From NCBI RefSeq assembly GCF_964204865.1, contig NC_135250.1, positions 27,457,395-27,521,394 of the forward strand: a stretch of DNA of 64,000 nt, given 5' to 3'. This DNA is from Styela clava (lineage: Eukaryota > Chordata > Ascidiacea > Stolidobranchia > Styelidae). The translations under genes were made by a program, and so were the position numbers. Numbering within the stretch: position 1 is the stretch's first letter; each line of letters starts with the position of its first letter. A model generated the notes under the pieces. The model was not told the origin of the DNA and made no database searches. It saw only the letters and a program-made list of their open reading frames with translations. Positions 38,401-50,563 of the stretch are shown piece by piece.

Positions 38401-41352
38401 TTAAGTTCATCACTTCTGGGTTTTGGTGGTTCCCATACTAAATTTCGTTGAAGGTTTTTATCTACACATTTGAGATTTTTTGGTCGCCCTGATGAACATA
38501 ACAAACACATTGAACTAATGGAAAATACAATAAATTTTTCAACAATAAACAAGCGCTAATAAAATTGTCTTTCTATAAAAAAAAATTAATCTTAGATTCT
38601 ATATCAATTTGCCTACCTTTATTATTATTTCAATTCCTGATCGCATTCATTTCATTGTCAAATGTCGGACTTAATTTTTAAATTTCCTATTTTTGGAAAT
38701 TCTTACAGTCAAAGTTTTGAAAATTTATAAAAAGAAGTGAGGAATATCGTCACGCTAATAACCGAATTGCGTAAGTCATTTTTAAAACTCCCTAATGATA
38801 TTGCTATGCCATTGAGAGTCAATAATTTGCCATAGTTCAATTTTTTGATCATAGCCGGATTTAAGTTAAAATTTGTATGACGCAGTCATCTGACGACGTC
38901 ATAATGGCGCCCTGTGGCTTAGGCAGAAATGTGTCTATGACTAGGGGACATACGCAATTTTGCAACGTGACTATATGTACCAGTCCTGAAATTCAAACAA
39001 TATAAAAACAAATATAATTCTTAGTACATACGATGTCTAATCCCCAAAATAGCTAATCTGTTTGAATTACATTATTTTTTATGTTCAAAAATATATTTCA
39101 TCAATATAACACGCTCTGCACATCCACCGAAATAAGAATAAAATTAAATATAAAGAATAAAACAGCAATGTACCCTTATATAAAATCCAACCAAGGTGAA
39201 TTGGATTCAGACAGTGAATATCACAAGTGCACGTTTTCCTATACTGTAGTATAAATTAAAATTTATGAGCGCTAAGCTAGAATCTGAGATGCAAAAACTC
39301 GAAAATCCTTCGCCGAGGTTATTTTGCCTTTGTGACGTCACAATAGTCCTACATTAACAAAGATAATTCATTATGACGTAACAATTGAACAAATTTGCAT
39401 ATTATACAAAATCTATATTTCCATGGGTTTCGGAATTCTTAAAATAAAATCTGTGTTAACAGACAGGTGGGCAACATTACATAAATACCTATTTTATAAA
39501 AAAAACTCAAAACCGCCAAAAATGACTTACGCAATTCGGTTATTAGCGTGACGATATGTAAACTAGCAAAGAATAAACGTTATCTTACTTGGTATATGTC
39601 TACTTGTGATTTTCTGTGAGGAATTGATATTTATAAAACACCATAGTAACATTAATAGATATACTTTAAAAATATTCATCTATACAATATGATAGACGTA
39701 CAAGTATTAAATTTTTGATCTTTCATAAATAAAATAAATTTATTAGTATAAAGTAAAAAAGTAGTATCTTGCAATGGGCTTTCGTTATACACTTTCTGCT
39801 CCTTCAATATTCAAATATTAAATGACAAATCCTCTTATCTACCTTTTGTTTGTTTGTTATTAGATATGAGGATATGACACTAATCAGTAATAATATGATA
39901 TGTTATATATTACAAATGTTCAATACAGTTAATGTTCCATACAGTTGCTGCAGTTTAAAATATATGCTACGCACAATTGGGCACAACCTAGGGTTACCAG
40001 AGGTTAGGTCTGCTAATTTTCGACAAATACCTGCTAATTCCATATAGTTTATCCACTGAAACACATTGTGGTGTAATACGGACTTTTTATTAAATATTCA
40101 TTTTCTTGTTTCTTTGATATTTTTAGAGCTTATAGTTATACTCCATGAATAAGCGAACCAAGCAGAGTAAATAATTCTTCGAACCAACTTATTTTCAAAT
40201 ATTACGAATTGATATTAAAGATTGTAGTTCGAATTAATTGTTTCCTCTTGACGTCAAATAAAACTACAGTATTTAGTATAACTTATACATTTTAGTATTT
40301 ACTATCTAATTATATTCATTTGCATCTACAAACTGATTCGAAGACTAAAATCATATTGATACACGCTTACAAATCGTTTCACAGAGCAGTCTATTTAGCT
40401 CCATATTTCTTGTAAGCGAACAGAATACTTCATTGTATTGTATGTACAGAATAGAGTGGCAAATATTTGTTCAGTTCCGTATGAGAGGTCGTCGTGTGAG
40501 ATTCGCTTGCGCTATTCTTTAAATTGGATCAAGCATGAAACGTAAATCTTTCGGACAATCAATACGAGACATTTATAGGTCATGCTTGTTTCCCACAAGA
40601 ATAGAATATTAATAAAATAGGGCATGTAAAATACTTATTTAACATTTATTGGGAATGCGATTGCGCTCATTTTTCTTGGCTATGCCAAATATATAAATAG
40701 AAAATTCATTTCTAAATGAAAGAAAATTAATTGATTGAGACGTATACGATATCGATTAAACTTTGAAGCATTGCAATATTGACAGAAAAGCCCAAAATTC
40801 AATTCATCCTAATGAATTTTCTTATCAGTCGTGTTCACGTTGCGGAAAATACTAAACTTGGCAAAAATATGAAGAGAATAATAAAATGAATAACCTGATC
40901 TAGTAGTATATTACAGTGACGACAATTATAAAAATAAAATAAACAAGCTGTATATATTTTAATATCAAATATTTTTTTAATCAGCTCACATTTCTATGAA
41001 AACGAGAAACTTTGTTCAAATTAAAAAAGATGACAAACAATATATATACGTATATCATTTCATTCTTTTTATTCATCGTGAAATTCAGACAAAATAAATC
41101 GAATACCATTAAAGGCTAAAAATATTTAAATATTTAACACTAAAAGTTTTTATCATCAACGTATGTAAAGATGACTCCAGAACCAAAATTACAAAATATC
41201 ATTGTCGTTGTTTCAAAAACTGTACTTTTCTGTGGTGAGCGATCTGCAACATAATACTTCTGAAAATGAAATAAACTTTTCACTAAGTCACTTATAAACA
41301 TCCCTAATTTAATGATTACTATGAGGACAATTAGTGAATAGCAAACTTCCAT
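32410..41352 (-). CDS. Class I cytokine receptor-like protein (gene B), paralog of gene A
   Basis: Exons (minus): 41352-41292 (proposed signal peptide, MEVCYSLIVLIVIIKLGMFI; weak GTGACT donor), 38488-38374, 37702-37572, 37210-37112, 36795-36646, 35382-35242, 34009-33858 (TM), 33101-33043, 32952-32864, 32711-32410. All phases agree and give 432 aa. The first domain begins RPKNLKCVDKNLQRNLVW, closely matching gene A. The second FN3-like domain has LLKSGTQYTVEAWFETFG and no WSXWS. The TM exon is 152 nt, exactly as in gene A, and is followed by a proline-containing membrane-proximal YPDQFPEIL. The next exons carry NWDVLQRR, matching NWDLLQ of gene A. The tail is shorter, with SPPSYVMK and ELYDAITPQ. 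Exons from 38488 down are well supported; the first exon is uncertain. Confidence 0.82.
34299..34610. mobile_element. hAT-type element fragment (CAGTGGTTCTCAA end)
   Basis: Left end CAGTGGTTCTCAATCTGTGG, typical of hAT terminal repeats, then GGGTCGTAGAC and TTTTTTGAGGGGGCGTG. The interior matches the copy at about 54604-54902, including TATTTGTTAGATTTGAT and TAGCTTATTGTTAGCT. The right end (GCGCGAGACTTGACAATG, then GCGGCTCAAAAAC) is decayed. No coding capacity. Lies in a gene B intron. Confidence 0.75.
35500..35960. other. GC-richer patch in gene B intron
   Basis: Between gene B exons at 35382 and 36646 there is a stretch of higher G+C with a 61-codon plus-strand frame (35584-35769) containing SPGNWGRNAKDDLVDL. 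No family recognised and no splice link to gene B, which is on the other strand. Possibly a relict insertion. Confidence 0.25.
38748..39553. mobile_element. 806-bp DNA transposon with perfect 36-bp terminal inverted repeats
   Basis: The left end (38748-38783), starting CGTCACGCTAATAACCG, is an exact inverted match over 36 bases to the right end (39518-39553). ATAT flanks both sides, compatible with a short TA or ATAT target duplication. There is no transposase frame. The perfect match implies recent mobility. It lies between gene B exon 38488-38374 and its proposed signal exon. Confidence 0.85.
39554..41139. other. AT-rich sequence upstream of gene B domain exons
   Basis: No exon or repeat recognised. 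It is the intron between the gene B signal exon and first domain exon if the proposed 5' exon is correct. Confidence 0.35.
41140..41352 (-). CDS. Alternative reading: small secreted peptide of 70 aa
   Basis: A continuous minus-strand frame starts with a strong signal-peptide-like segment (MEVCYSLIVLIVIIKLG) and ends TTTMIFCNFGSGVIF plus a short acidic tail. Either the first 61 nt are the gene B signal exon, or the whole frame is a tiny independent gene. Its end resembles the end of another frame at 45678-45484 (TTVYCDFGTAV). Confidence 0.25.
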   Translation of the reverse strand: MEVCYSLIVLIVIIKLGMFISDLVKSLFHFQKYYVADRSPQKSTVFETTTMIFCNFGSGVIFTYVDDKNF

Positions 41353-41536
41353 CTAAAAAAAATCTAGAAAGTTGAATGCTTTTTGTCACAAGGTTTAAGC
41401 GTGAATAAAAACAATTCTCACACCAAATCCACTACATTGTAAGTCCTGGGATTTTTGCAGTCCTTTATATTTGGAAATCTATTTATAGTTTTGGTCATAT
41501 ATTTACTCTAACAAAAAAAATCGATTATAAAATCAA

Positions 41537-41541
<5 letters not shown>

Positions 41542-41571
<30 letters not shown>
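41542..41571. repeat. AT dinucleotide microsatellite
   Basis: About 15 uninterrupted AT/TA units. Confidence 0.95.
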
Positions 41572-41574
<3 letters not shown>

Positions 41575-44500
41575 TTATAAATATTTCGACAAATCATTTA
41601 AAATTGTTCCGGGTATTCAAATATTATGTGAACTGGGTGTTTTAATTTTTTGAATATTTACACGTTGGTGTCAAATCAGAAGTAGAAAATCTAATAAAAA
41701 GATTCGAAGCCTTAAATTCATCACAATTTCTCTTTCAATTTGAAGCTTTAATCCCAGGTTATTTCGCTTATTTTTTCAGATATAGAAAAATGGAATGAAC
41801 TACTCTCTCTCTATCCTAGACGAGATAGTCATTGCTGACAAGCCGTTGCACTTTTCACGGATCGACGCCATTGATTCCGGTTTTACGACAATTTGAACAA
41901 CTGAGAAAACTACTCTACATTTTTGTAAAAATAAGATTTTGTCGAATAGAGGTAATGAACTAATGTAGTGTTGATTATTGAAAAAATCTTTCTTTGCTGA
42001 ATGCTTTGTGTTGCCAGTCGTGTGTGTTTCATATTCAAACTGCATTGGTAGCAATATGGGGGGAAATTAATACAGATTCTGACATGAGTAATAATCATTC
42101 AATATTTTGATTAAATACTCAATATTCAAGTTTGATATCATTATTTATTAATTAAATAGGTTGAAGCATTTAAATGTAACTAAAAATTTTCCGAGATTGG
42201 CCCAAACAAAAATCATTTATAACTATTAAACATCTTGGAATTATTACTCATTTTATGATAATCGTTAAATATATTTATTACTTGATTTGACGACCGAGCA
42301 GAATGTTTATTATTAATTATGATTTCGAAAGCAGTAAAATCCACGAAATTACATCGGAGCTAGTCGCGCACATAAATTCTCTGAAATGAGAAGGATAGTA
42401 TTGACAAATTACGCATTTTTGTTGAATCAAACAGAACTAATTTTATCTTTAACCACGATTGCAGTACTTTGATAGATGACTGTTTCTGATTGTACAGCAT
42501 GATTTAACATAAGGATTATTATTACTATAAATCAAAACTTAATATTTTATGAATAAATGTAAAGTGATATTCTCCACGTTTTGGAAGACCTATGACGCCA
42601 GCCTATCTATTTTGTCAACAGGTTTTTTAAGATGAAAGCCTAAGTTTTCATACATCACTGTTATTTGGATTGGAACATATACGAATCTTGAAGTAATTTT
42701 GGCGCTGTCAGTTCAGGTACAAGCTAAATATGCATTCAACAATTAGAACTTGGGATAGTGTAATTAACAAAAATGACTATTTAACAATACTTAACAAACT
42801 GTAAAGCACAAATTTGTCTATTTATACGAGATTTAAAGCATTGAATGCGAATTTGACCCTCAGTATTCGATCGAAAAATTCAACATAGCAAATATGATAT
42901 CAAAAACTTCGTTAACATATTCTCATTCTATGCTAACAATTTAGGAAGTCATTGTAAAAAATTGAAATATGATAACATCCACATATTAGATTGATATGAG
43001 AAAATTCCTCAATTCATATATGAATTGCTGATTAAATATAATTTTTAACGTAATTTACTAAAAGATATTGGCAATTTATGAAATTGTCACGTCATCATGA
43101 ACTAGTCATTTTTGTTAAATATAAAAAACACGTGGGGAGAATGATTGCTTCACATATGCTTATACGTCAGCGAATCAATTTTTCATTTTGTAACAACTCT
43201 TACACAAAAGTAATGCTGCCTTGCTGTCTTTTCAAAGTAGTTATATTATTTAAATTTTTGTAATATAAAAAACATAGTCGATGGCCACTCACAACCTATT
43301 GGATTACACACTTTCACGGTATAAAAACTAAAAAATGTAACAAATTATTTCAACACGAGCATGACTACTACGGGAGGTAGAAATTACTTGTCAAATCTAT
43401 TTGAACTCTGTTAAGAAGAAAAGAACATCATTCAATGAATTAATTCTTGGAAAACTATTTCATAAATGTTTGATTTATTTTAATTAAATATATAACAACA
43501 CACCCATACTGACTCCGATAAGCCCGCAATGAATCACTCTAACAACTGGTAGACCACAAAATGTATAGGATCACGTGTATATTTTATTGCATATTTACTG
43601 AATCTTGTGTTTCATGGTATTTAAGATAAGATTCAATTAAAAAAGCCCTTTCCTGAGAATTGTATTTCTTTCATTTTCTCCAATCAATGGATCCTTTGTT
43701 GTCAATATTGATTTGAGGTTATTTCCTGTACCCAGGCAAATAGGTATCTGTTTTCTTGGAATTTGACCTGTAATTTTTTCTAATATCATATTCATGTTGG
43801 TGTATTCATTGCATTTCATTTTCAATAGTTTTTGCATTCTGATTTTGTCTTACTGTGTGCTTTTGTATCTAAGACCGAGGGTACCTCATTCATATACTCC
43901 AAAGTCTATCGGTTTCATTTCCATTCGGAACAACTGTTGCTCTCCAGGTTCAGATGTTTGTCAAAAATACTCAATAAAGGTATTAAAATAACTCTAATAG
44001 GACAAGCGACTGAATAACTAACTTTAAAAATTTAAACATTGAATAAAATATATTTTATGTTAAATAAATCCAAGCATTGTATGACAGAAGTCGTACATTG
44101 TCAAATAAAAGAACCGAGAAACACTTGAACTTTGAAGGCTAATTGCGTGTTTTCGAATATCGTTATAAAACAAGCTCACACATTAAAAACGGAATTCATT
44201 TCTCCTGTCTTACATTATAGCTTACTCATTTCATTTGTTTAATTTTTGATAACATGACCTTTTTAATATATGAAAAGAAACTGAAAATGGAAGATATTTT
44301 CCATTTTGTAATAGAAAAATTTTCGTATTTCATAACATATGTCATTACCAAAAAGGATAATGTTAAGCTGGGTCATAATGTCTAAGAATAAAATAAGGTA
44401 TGGGATTTGGTTCATAACATATACAAACCGGCTTATGAATGAAATACTCGCCTGAATGTTGCATTTAGGATGCAAGTTATTCTAATGGATCCTGAAATGA

Positions 44501-46862
44501 TAGGTACAGTAGTAAAACAACCATCAATATCACCAATATCTTTCAAAAATATGAATGCATAATTTATTGGTGCTAATGTTTATAGAAAATATGCAAGGAG
44601 TTCACTATCGAGACACTACAAGAAAGATAGTGACTAAATTTTATTCAATTTCCTATTCTTTTTTTAATAATAGTTACAAATGATTAATTTTTTTAGAAAT
44701 ATTTGGATGAAAAAAAATGTCCAAGGAATACCAAACTGAGGTATTGCTAATATTTTATATTTGACGTAAAATGTTTTCACATCATTATTCGAAGATGGCA
44801 ATTGAACATATGTTCAACTACCATGAGATAATTGTGGCAACTAGTTTCGAAATAAAACATATGTCTCAGTTTCGTTCAGTTTCGAACGCTAAGATTATTT
44901 CTTTTGCATATAGTGATTTCACTATTACCATTTATCTTTCCTAAATCTCTAGTACATTTGATTGGTACAGTGTCGTATAGATCAAAAGCCTATTTTTTCT
45001 GACATGAAAAGTAAAGGATGAGATATGATTTTCGTTTTTCTTTTATACATTAGGTTATAATTTCCCATCAAATTTATTTATTATTTTTCAGGTTTTCATA
45101 TTAATTCTTTCTTTTACTATGAGAATTTCTATTAGGATTTGAAGAATATCTTTATATTTTTCAACCAGTGATTGTATTGAGAATATATGAATGGGAATTT
45201 GGCAGTCGATTAGAAGTAATATATTCTTTAATATTTTGGATATTCCCGCTTCAGCTTATCACTTTAAGGCTTTGTAGAATGCCTAAATTTGTATGTTTGT
45301 AAAATACCATCAAACATAATAAACTGATTAGGTAATAGTAACATTTTTAGTAATGTTATCTGTGCATCAAGACAAGAAGTTTGTTGCGCACCACACGCTC
45401 AAATTGAATATCAATTTTAAGTAGTAGTGGGAAATTGTGATAACTTGCAATTGGATATATTGCTAGAATATATTATGTTTATCTTATGTTTTAACTGCCG
45501 TACCAAAATCACAATACACTGTAGTAGCCAGTACTAAATGAATACCAGCAAAGTTGAATATGATTTTGTTATAAAGCAATAAGAGTAGAAAATCTCCTGA
45601 GACACAATAGAAAAATTGCTGTAAAGAAAAAAGGAAACTGAACTGAAAAGAAAGAAATGAATTTTCTGTGTTGATCATTTATTTTTATTGAAATATTGAG
45701 GATCGGAATAATATTAAAATATGAATAATACAATTATGTACATATTTATCTCAGATATTGCGGGGGAATAGTTTCCACGAAACATATATCGATTTTGGTT
45801 CACAGAAAACAAAGATACGATTTTATTAGTACTCTCTGTTTTGCACAGTCATCCATTTGAAATCAGAAAATATTTTTATTATTTTTGCAATTGTTTTGAT
45901 TGTTCATTTCAAAAAATAAATTATTAAGCGGGACTAGAACAAATAAAATGCGCTGGCAAAACGGGTGGCTAAAATTGATTTCTTAAAATAGACCACGCAC
46001 TACAAAACATTGTTTATGACTCAGTTCCATACTCTAGGGATTAATAATTTTTATATATTGATTCATGAAGTCAAAAATATTCAGCTGGAAACAAATAAAA
46101 TTTTAAAGAAATGCAGTATATTAGAATTGTAATAAAGTACAATATTATACAACGTTGACTGTGAGAGATTCAAGCGGTTCGACGGATTATTTTTTTAAAT
46201 TTTTCGATGATTAAGTTTATTGAGTGAAAATAAGGTGAGCATTTAATTTTCACCTGACTGTCCTTTTTGTATAACTTATTGTATTTTTTAACGCAAAAGT
46301 TTAAGCGCAACCTAATTTTAAAAACTGAAAAAATATGTATATATTTATGTGTAAAAATAAGTGTATAGTTAGCAAATTTGTGATTGATTAAACATGCGCA
46401 CATAAAACACATACACCTATACGTTATCCGATCTAAATGAAAATGAAAATATCGTTTCAAAAAGTTTGACACTACTTTTTAACATGATGATCTATATGTG
46501 ATACTTTTTGAAACTGCAATTTTATTAATAATTCTATCCAATCACAGTTGATAACGAACTACGACCACTAATTATTAATTTTCATCGTTCCGTGTCACAA
46601 TAGTTCACGACTAATGAGAATTATCAATTTTGAGAAATTATTGTGAATAATAATGATGTTATTTTTTGTTTTGCTCAACCTTTAATTTAGCATTTGACAT
46701 CTAAATAAAACTTATAAATTATTTCATATTCTCTTAGCTTTTAGTGGACGCCGACATTTTCTACCAAAATTCGGTAGTAGTAAATTAAGTAATTGAAATA
46801 AAATTGTGTACGTATTAAAGAGACGTATCAACATGGAAAAAAAATTAAATTCAAGATCCAAC
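41572..46862. other. Unassembled region with isolated minus-strand exon-like frames
   Basis: No complete gene could be built. Candidate minus-strand terminal exons with AG acceptors: 41900-41800 (QIVVKPESMASIREKC, TTTTCTCAG acceptor, phase 1), 43767-43637 (QIPRKQIPICLGTGNN, AAATTACAG acceptor, phase 1), and the frame ending at 45484. They are less AT-rich than the flanks, but no TM segment or domain connects them. They may be 3' exons of diverged receptor genes or chance. Confidence 0.3.
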
Positions 46863-47013
46863 TCAACCGTGTTGTATTTCGAAAACAAATACTACTGCTG
46901 TGGTATCGCTGTTTGGCCGCTGGGGGGCATCTCGTTCATCTGACATCAGAATATTATTGAAATCAATATCAGACGACATATTTTGTTTTTTCCCGTTGAA
47001 ATCTATCCGAAAT
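46863..47013 (-). CDS. Candidate terminal exon of an unassembled minus-strand gene
   Basis: Behind a TTTATACTTTAG acceptor (entry phase 2) is a 49-residue frame reading FRIDFNGKKQNMSSDIDF, then DERDAPQRPNSDTTAVV, ending at TGA. Hydrophilic, acidic and GC-richer than its flanks, so it resembles a cytoplasmic tail. A possible preceding exon is 47908-47853 (IEIYNLFYRIKKNFLANK, with a GTAAGT donor), which would fit a membrane-proximal segment, but phases (0 out, 2 in) require an exon between. No family recognised. Confidence 0.35.
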
Positions 47014-49384
47014 CTAAAGTATAAAGAGAATTATCATAAATGTCATTATGCAGCAACACATTTTTTAAATTTAGTCCCAACAAAACTTTAAAACTGTATC
47101 TTCAATAGTTGAAACATACGAGATTGCCGCTAAGTTGGCTGAGATTGAAGACGACAGCGTGTATACTGAATAATATAGAATTTGGATGCGAAGGTATTCT
47201 AAGCCGACTAAAGACATTCTGTAGAAATCAAAAACTTGACAAGTGCAACTAACACACCCATTCAGAAGTGCTCAATTTGAGATAAGCTTCCTCATGTCAA
47301 ATAACCAAAGTGTCTATTACCCAAAACAACTCGATCCAGTCGTTAGCCTTCCAAAACCTATTTTGTTCTTCGACTGGACAAAAATATGCAAAATAATCTA
47401 TGTCTTTGTCGCAATAACATATGGAAAATGTTTGAAACAATCATCGTTGTCGTTATCGAGTTTCGTTGATGAGAGAAAATTTCAGTCTTCATTCGCAGTT
47501 GCTTCAATATTTCAAACAAAAATTGGCATTGGTAAAATAAAATGTTTATAGTATCCCTTTCTCTCGAGTAAATGAAATATATAAGTTGAAATAAAAACAA
47601 TAGTTTGCTTTGAACAGGTATATTTATTGTACCTGTGCTCAAGGAAAGCCTAAAGATATTAAATATAAGTTTAAAATTAATGATTGGAAACTCATCATCA
47701 AAGATTGTAGTCTGTAATCTGTGTAATACCTGTTTACCAACCATATACCGCACACCAAAACCACATTAACATCGTTAAGTCTTCACTTTTAATCCCATGC
47801 ATGATCAACATTCCACCATGAATAAGCGTGGGTTAAGAAAACAAGTACTTACCTTATTTGCTAGAAAGTTTTTCTTAATCCGGTAGAATAGGTTATAAAT
47901 TTCAATGACTTATTTATGTAATTACAGCCCCAGGACATTCGAGTCACACTCCAGGTAATCTGTCTGCCATCAGTTTAATATTAAATGGTCGCTTGAAGTC
48001 ACAAATTATCCCATTACAATTTCATACCTAATTTATGCCATAAACAAAACTTAATCGTTCAAATTGGTCGTTTCATGTTGAAAACGAAAAAAATAACTGG
48101 GCTGTGTAATTTAGACACACAGAACAACAAAGACAATCTGTTACTTATCAATTCATTCGGACATCGAATTTAAAATTTCTTGGGTCTCCAATACGGTGTT
48201 AGTGAATTTTATTGAATATCTAATTTTCAAAGCAAATATTTACAAATACTTGTGAGGATTTATAGACAATATTGCAAGTCTATTGACTACATTCTGTTTT
48301 TGTTACCAGGTCCAAATAATCTTCCCTTTCTTCAACTCCTCAGTGCGTACCAAGCTTTTCAATACAGTTATTGTAAATAGCACATTGTTTGTTACAAAGA
48401 TTATAAAATTCAATTTGATACATCTCCGACGTATGCACCTTGCCTAGTGCCTAGATTGAATGCTCAACGAATGTTCAGTAAAAAAAAATTAAGTAAAGAA
48501 ATCAACAATCATGCTATGTTACTTTTTAAATCTTACCATTTGAAACCCAAAATTCACAACCACAAAATATATTATTGAGCCATTTTATTGCATTTTATTA
48601 ATTCAAATAAAATTTTTAAAATAATTCTGATATATATATATATATAGCGTTAAAGTTTTTATTTTGAAAGCATCAAGTTCTAATTTGGTCTAAATTTACT
48701 TTGGGCTGAAAAATGAATTTAAAGATTTCAATCGATTAGTCCAAGGTTAAAGTTTTTATCTCAGCAATTACTATTGAAAAGACGTCCCGTGACAATAAGT
48801 GCCTTTTATGTTCCAATCTAATCTTTGAATAGAATCAGTTTTATTATTAATTTTGCATATATAAAATTGAAATAGTACAAAAATGATTGAAACACGAAGT
48901 GAAAATATTAATTTTATTTGGAAATATATGAAGAAATTATATTAAGTTATAAGTGAAACCACATAATTCACAACTTTCTTGTTTTTTATTATTACATTAT
49001 GCCCATATCTTGGCAAATAATATGTATGGTACAGCAGTCATTTGGCAAATAGCAGAGTGAGAAATCCAAAATATTTGAACAAATTTGTAACGCAAGAGTA
49101 AGAGTATACCCTTGTTAATGCGACAAATCAGGGATGTTTTGAAAATTAGAATAGCATATACTTTTCACAGTGTACAAAAATGCGTGAATATAACTAAAAA
49201 CATCCTCGCAAATCGCAATAATCTAATGAAGATAATTGTTTCCTTTCCAAACGATTGGGATAGCAAATTCGTATTTTTTATTAAAAAAATGGAGTAAAAT
49301 AAAATTGAATACACCTGTTTGAATGCGCATTCAAGAATAAAATAGTTGCAGATCAATGGAATATAATGGAATATATGGATTGCG
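47014..49384. other. Mostly unassigned interval before the 7TM gene
   Basis: Contains overlapping open frames on both strands at 47243-47753 with moderately coding-like composition, neither recognisable. A minus-strand AATAAA (complement at 49277-49282) about 105 bases past the 7TM stop is its likely polyadenylation signal. Confidence 0.35.
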
Positions 49385-50563
49385 TTATACCGTAGATTCT
49401 GATGTATTGATTCGTTGACTCTTCGTATCTCCGAAGCTTTTTCTTCTAGTGAATTCGGGGATCACCGTGGAAAATTGCAACTTAATCATGTCCATATTCC
49501 ATATTGAACTTCTAACTGGGTCGGATTGGTAAAGATGTGTCTTTGTTTCTGACTTGGGAGATGAGTAGTAAAATGGAAATAATGTTTCCTTCCAGTTTGG
49601 AAAAGAAACGATTGCCATACAAACATTGATTAATAAGCTCAATTGCATTAGCTGGGTAGATATTAAAGAGTTCTTTATGAACATAATCGTGAGGGATATA
49701 CCTATATCCGATATAGCGCAGATCAATGCTGAAGCAAATGCACGTTTTAATAAAGGCATCAAATTATCAGCGGCTCCGCCTACGTTTCTTCTATGTCTTA
49801 CCAAAGGTTGCAGAAAAAGATACAGTAACGTTGCTTGCATTACCATAGAACATACGGCGAATCCAATCCACATAGACCCATTTGGTAACCATGATTGAAC
49901 AACAGCGCAACCATATTGCGACATGTCGATACGATATCCAGCTATATAAGCAGTTGGGTTGCCAACAGCAGTCGCCAATATGAAAACCAAAACAACTACA
50001 CTCAATGCCCTGGATAAACCTGTTGTTAAATGTTCAATGTTTTTGTTTTCATACAACAGTCTTTGTCGCAACCATAGAACAAAATAACTGATAGAAAGCA
50101 CCAATACGCCTGATAAAGTTTTCGAATATTTTGTCACTGGACATATTTGTGGTTCATATTTCTCTACGACGAATTTTTCTACAAGGTTGGAAAGACAGTT
50201 TATCAAAAAACAAATAGTCAATATATATCTCATTATTACCATGAGTTTGCCAATTCGTTTTGCAGTGCTTTCCTTTGTTTTTCTTTTATCAATACGCTTT
50301 TGCATTCCTATTGTTAACACTCCAAATATGTAAAAGCCAATAGCTAAGTATATAGACGTTGCCAATATGTTAGTAATCCAAGAAAGTTCATTTTTTCCAT
50401 AAAAATATAATGCTTCCTCGACTTCAGATGTTGTAAAATTTGTCAATGTTTCATTCACATAGTCTTCAGTATTGTTTTTAATATCAAAAGCTATTTCAAT
50501 CCCATTATATCCGATTGATGTCAAATATACTGTTGACGAATTGCCATCATAACTGTTGTTCAT
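49385..50563 (-). CDS. Orphan seven-transmembrane receptor, intronless coding region, 392 aa
   Basis: One continuous frame. I start at MNNSYDGNSS (50563) because an AG acceptor (TTGTTTTTAG) sits just upstream, suggesting a 5'UTR intron; a frame-extending ATG at 50611 would lie in that intron. The N-terminus has several N-glycosylation sites (NSS, NNTED, NET, NFT). Seven hydrophobic helices follow: SWITNILATSIYLAIGFYIF, VIMRYILTICFLI, SGVLVLSISYFVLWL, SVVVLVFILATAV, WIGFAVCSMVMQATLLYLFL, ASALICAISDIGISLTI, LSLLINVCMAIVSF. A Cys before helix 3 (PQICPVTK) and one in loop 2 (QYGCAVVQ) match the conserved rhodopsin-like disulfide, but the DRY site is replaced by LRQR and no NPxxY is seen. Probably a lineage-specific GPCR; ligand unknown. 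Confidence 0.85.
   Translation of the reverse strand: MNNSYDGNSSTVYLTSIGYNGIEIAFDIKNNTEDYVNETLTNFTTSEVEEALYFYGKNELSWITNILATSIYLAIGFYIFGVLTIGMQKRIDKRKTKESTAKRIGKLMVIMRYILTICFLINCLSNLVEKFVVEKYEPQICPVTKYSKTLSGVLVLSISYFVLWLRQRLLYENKNIEHLTTGLSRALSVVVLVFILATAVGNPTAYIAGYRIDMSQYGCAVVQSWLPNGSMWIGFAVCSMVMQATLLYLFLQPLVRHRRNVGGAADNLMPLLKRAFASALICAISDIGISLTIMFIKNSLISTQLMQLSLLINVCMAIVSFPNWKETLFPFYYSSPKSETKTHLYQSDPVRSSIWNMDMIKLQFSTVIPEFTRRKSFGDTKSQRINTSESTV

Noticed and set aside
43870..43950. Minus-strand segment reading LFRMEMKPIDFGVYE, resembling the D-x-G-x-Y end of an Ig domain
   Set aside because: The conserved Cys is missing, a stop follows at once, the frame is closed upstream within about 25 codons, and no partner exon was found.
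46170..46472. 100-codon minus-strand frame
   Set aside because: Lys/Ile/Phe/Tyr-rich composition follows base composition only; no splice context.
47243..47753. Long frames on both strands (102 and 131 codons)
   Set aside because: They overlap on opposite strands, neither shows a recognisable motif, and no consistent splice links were found.
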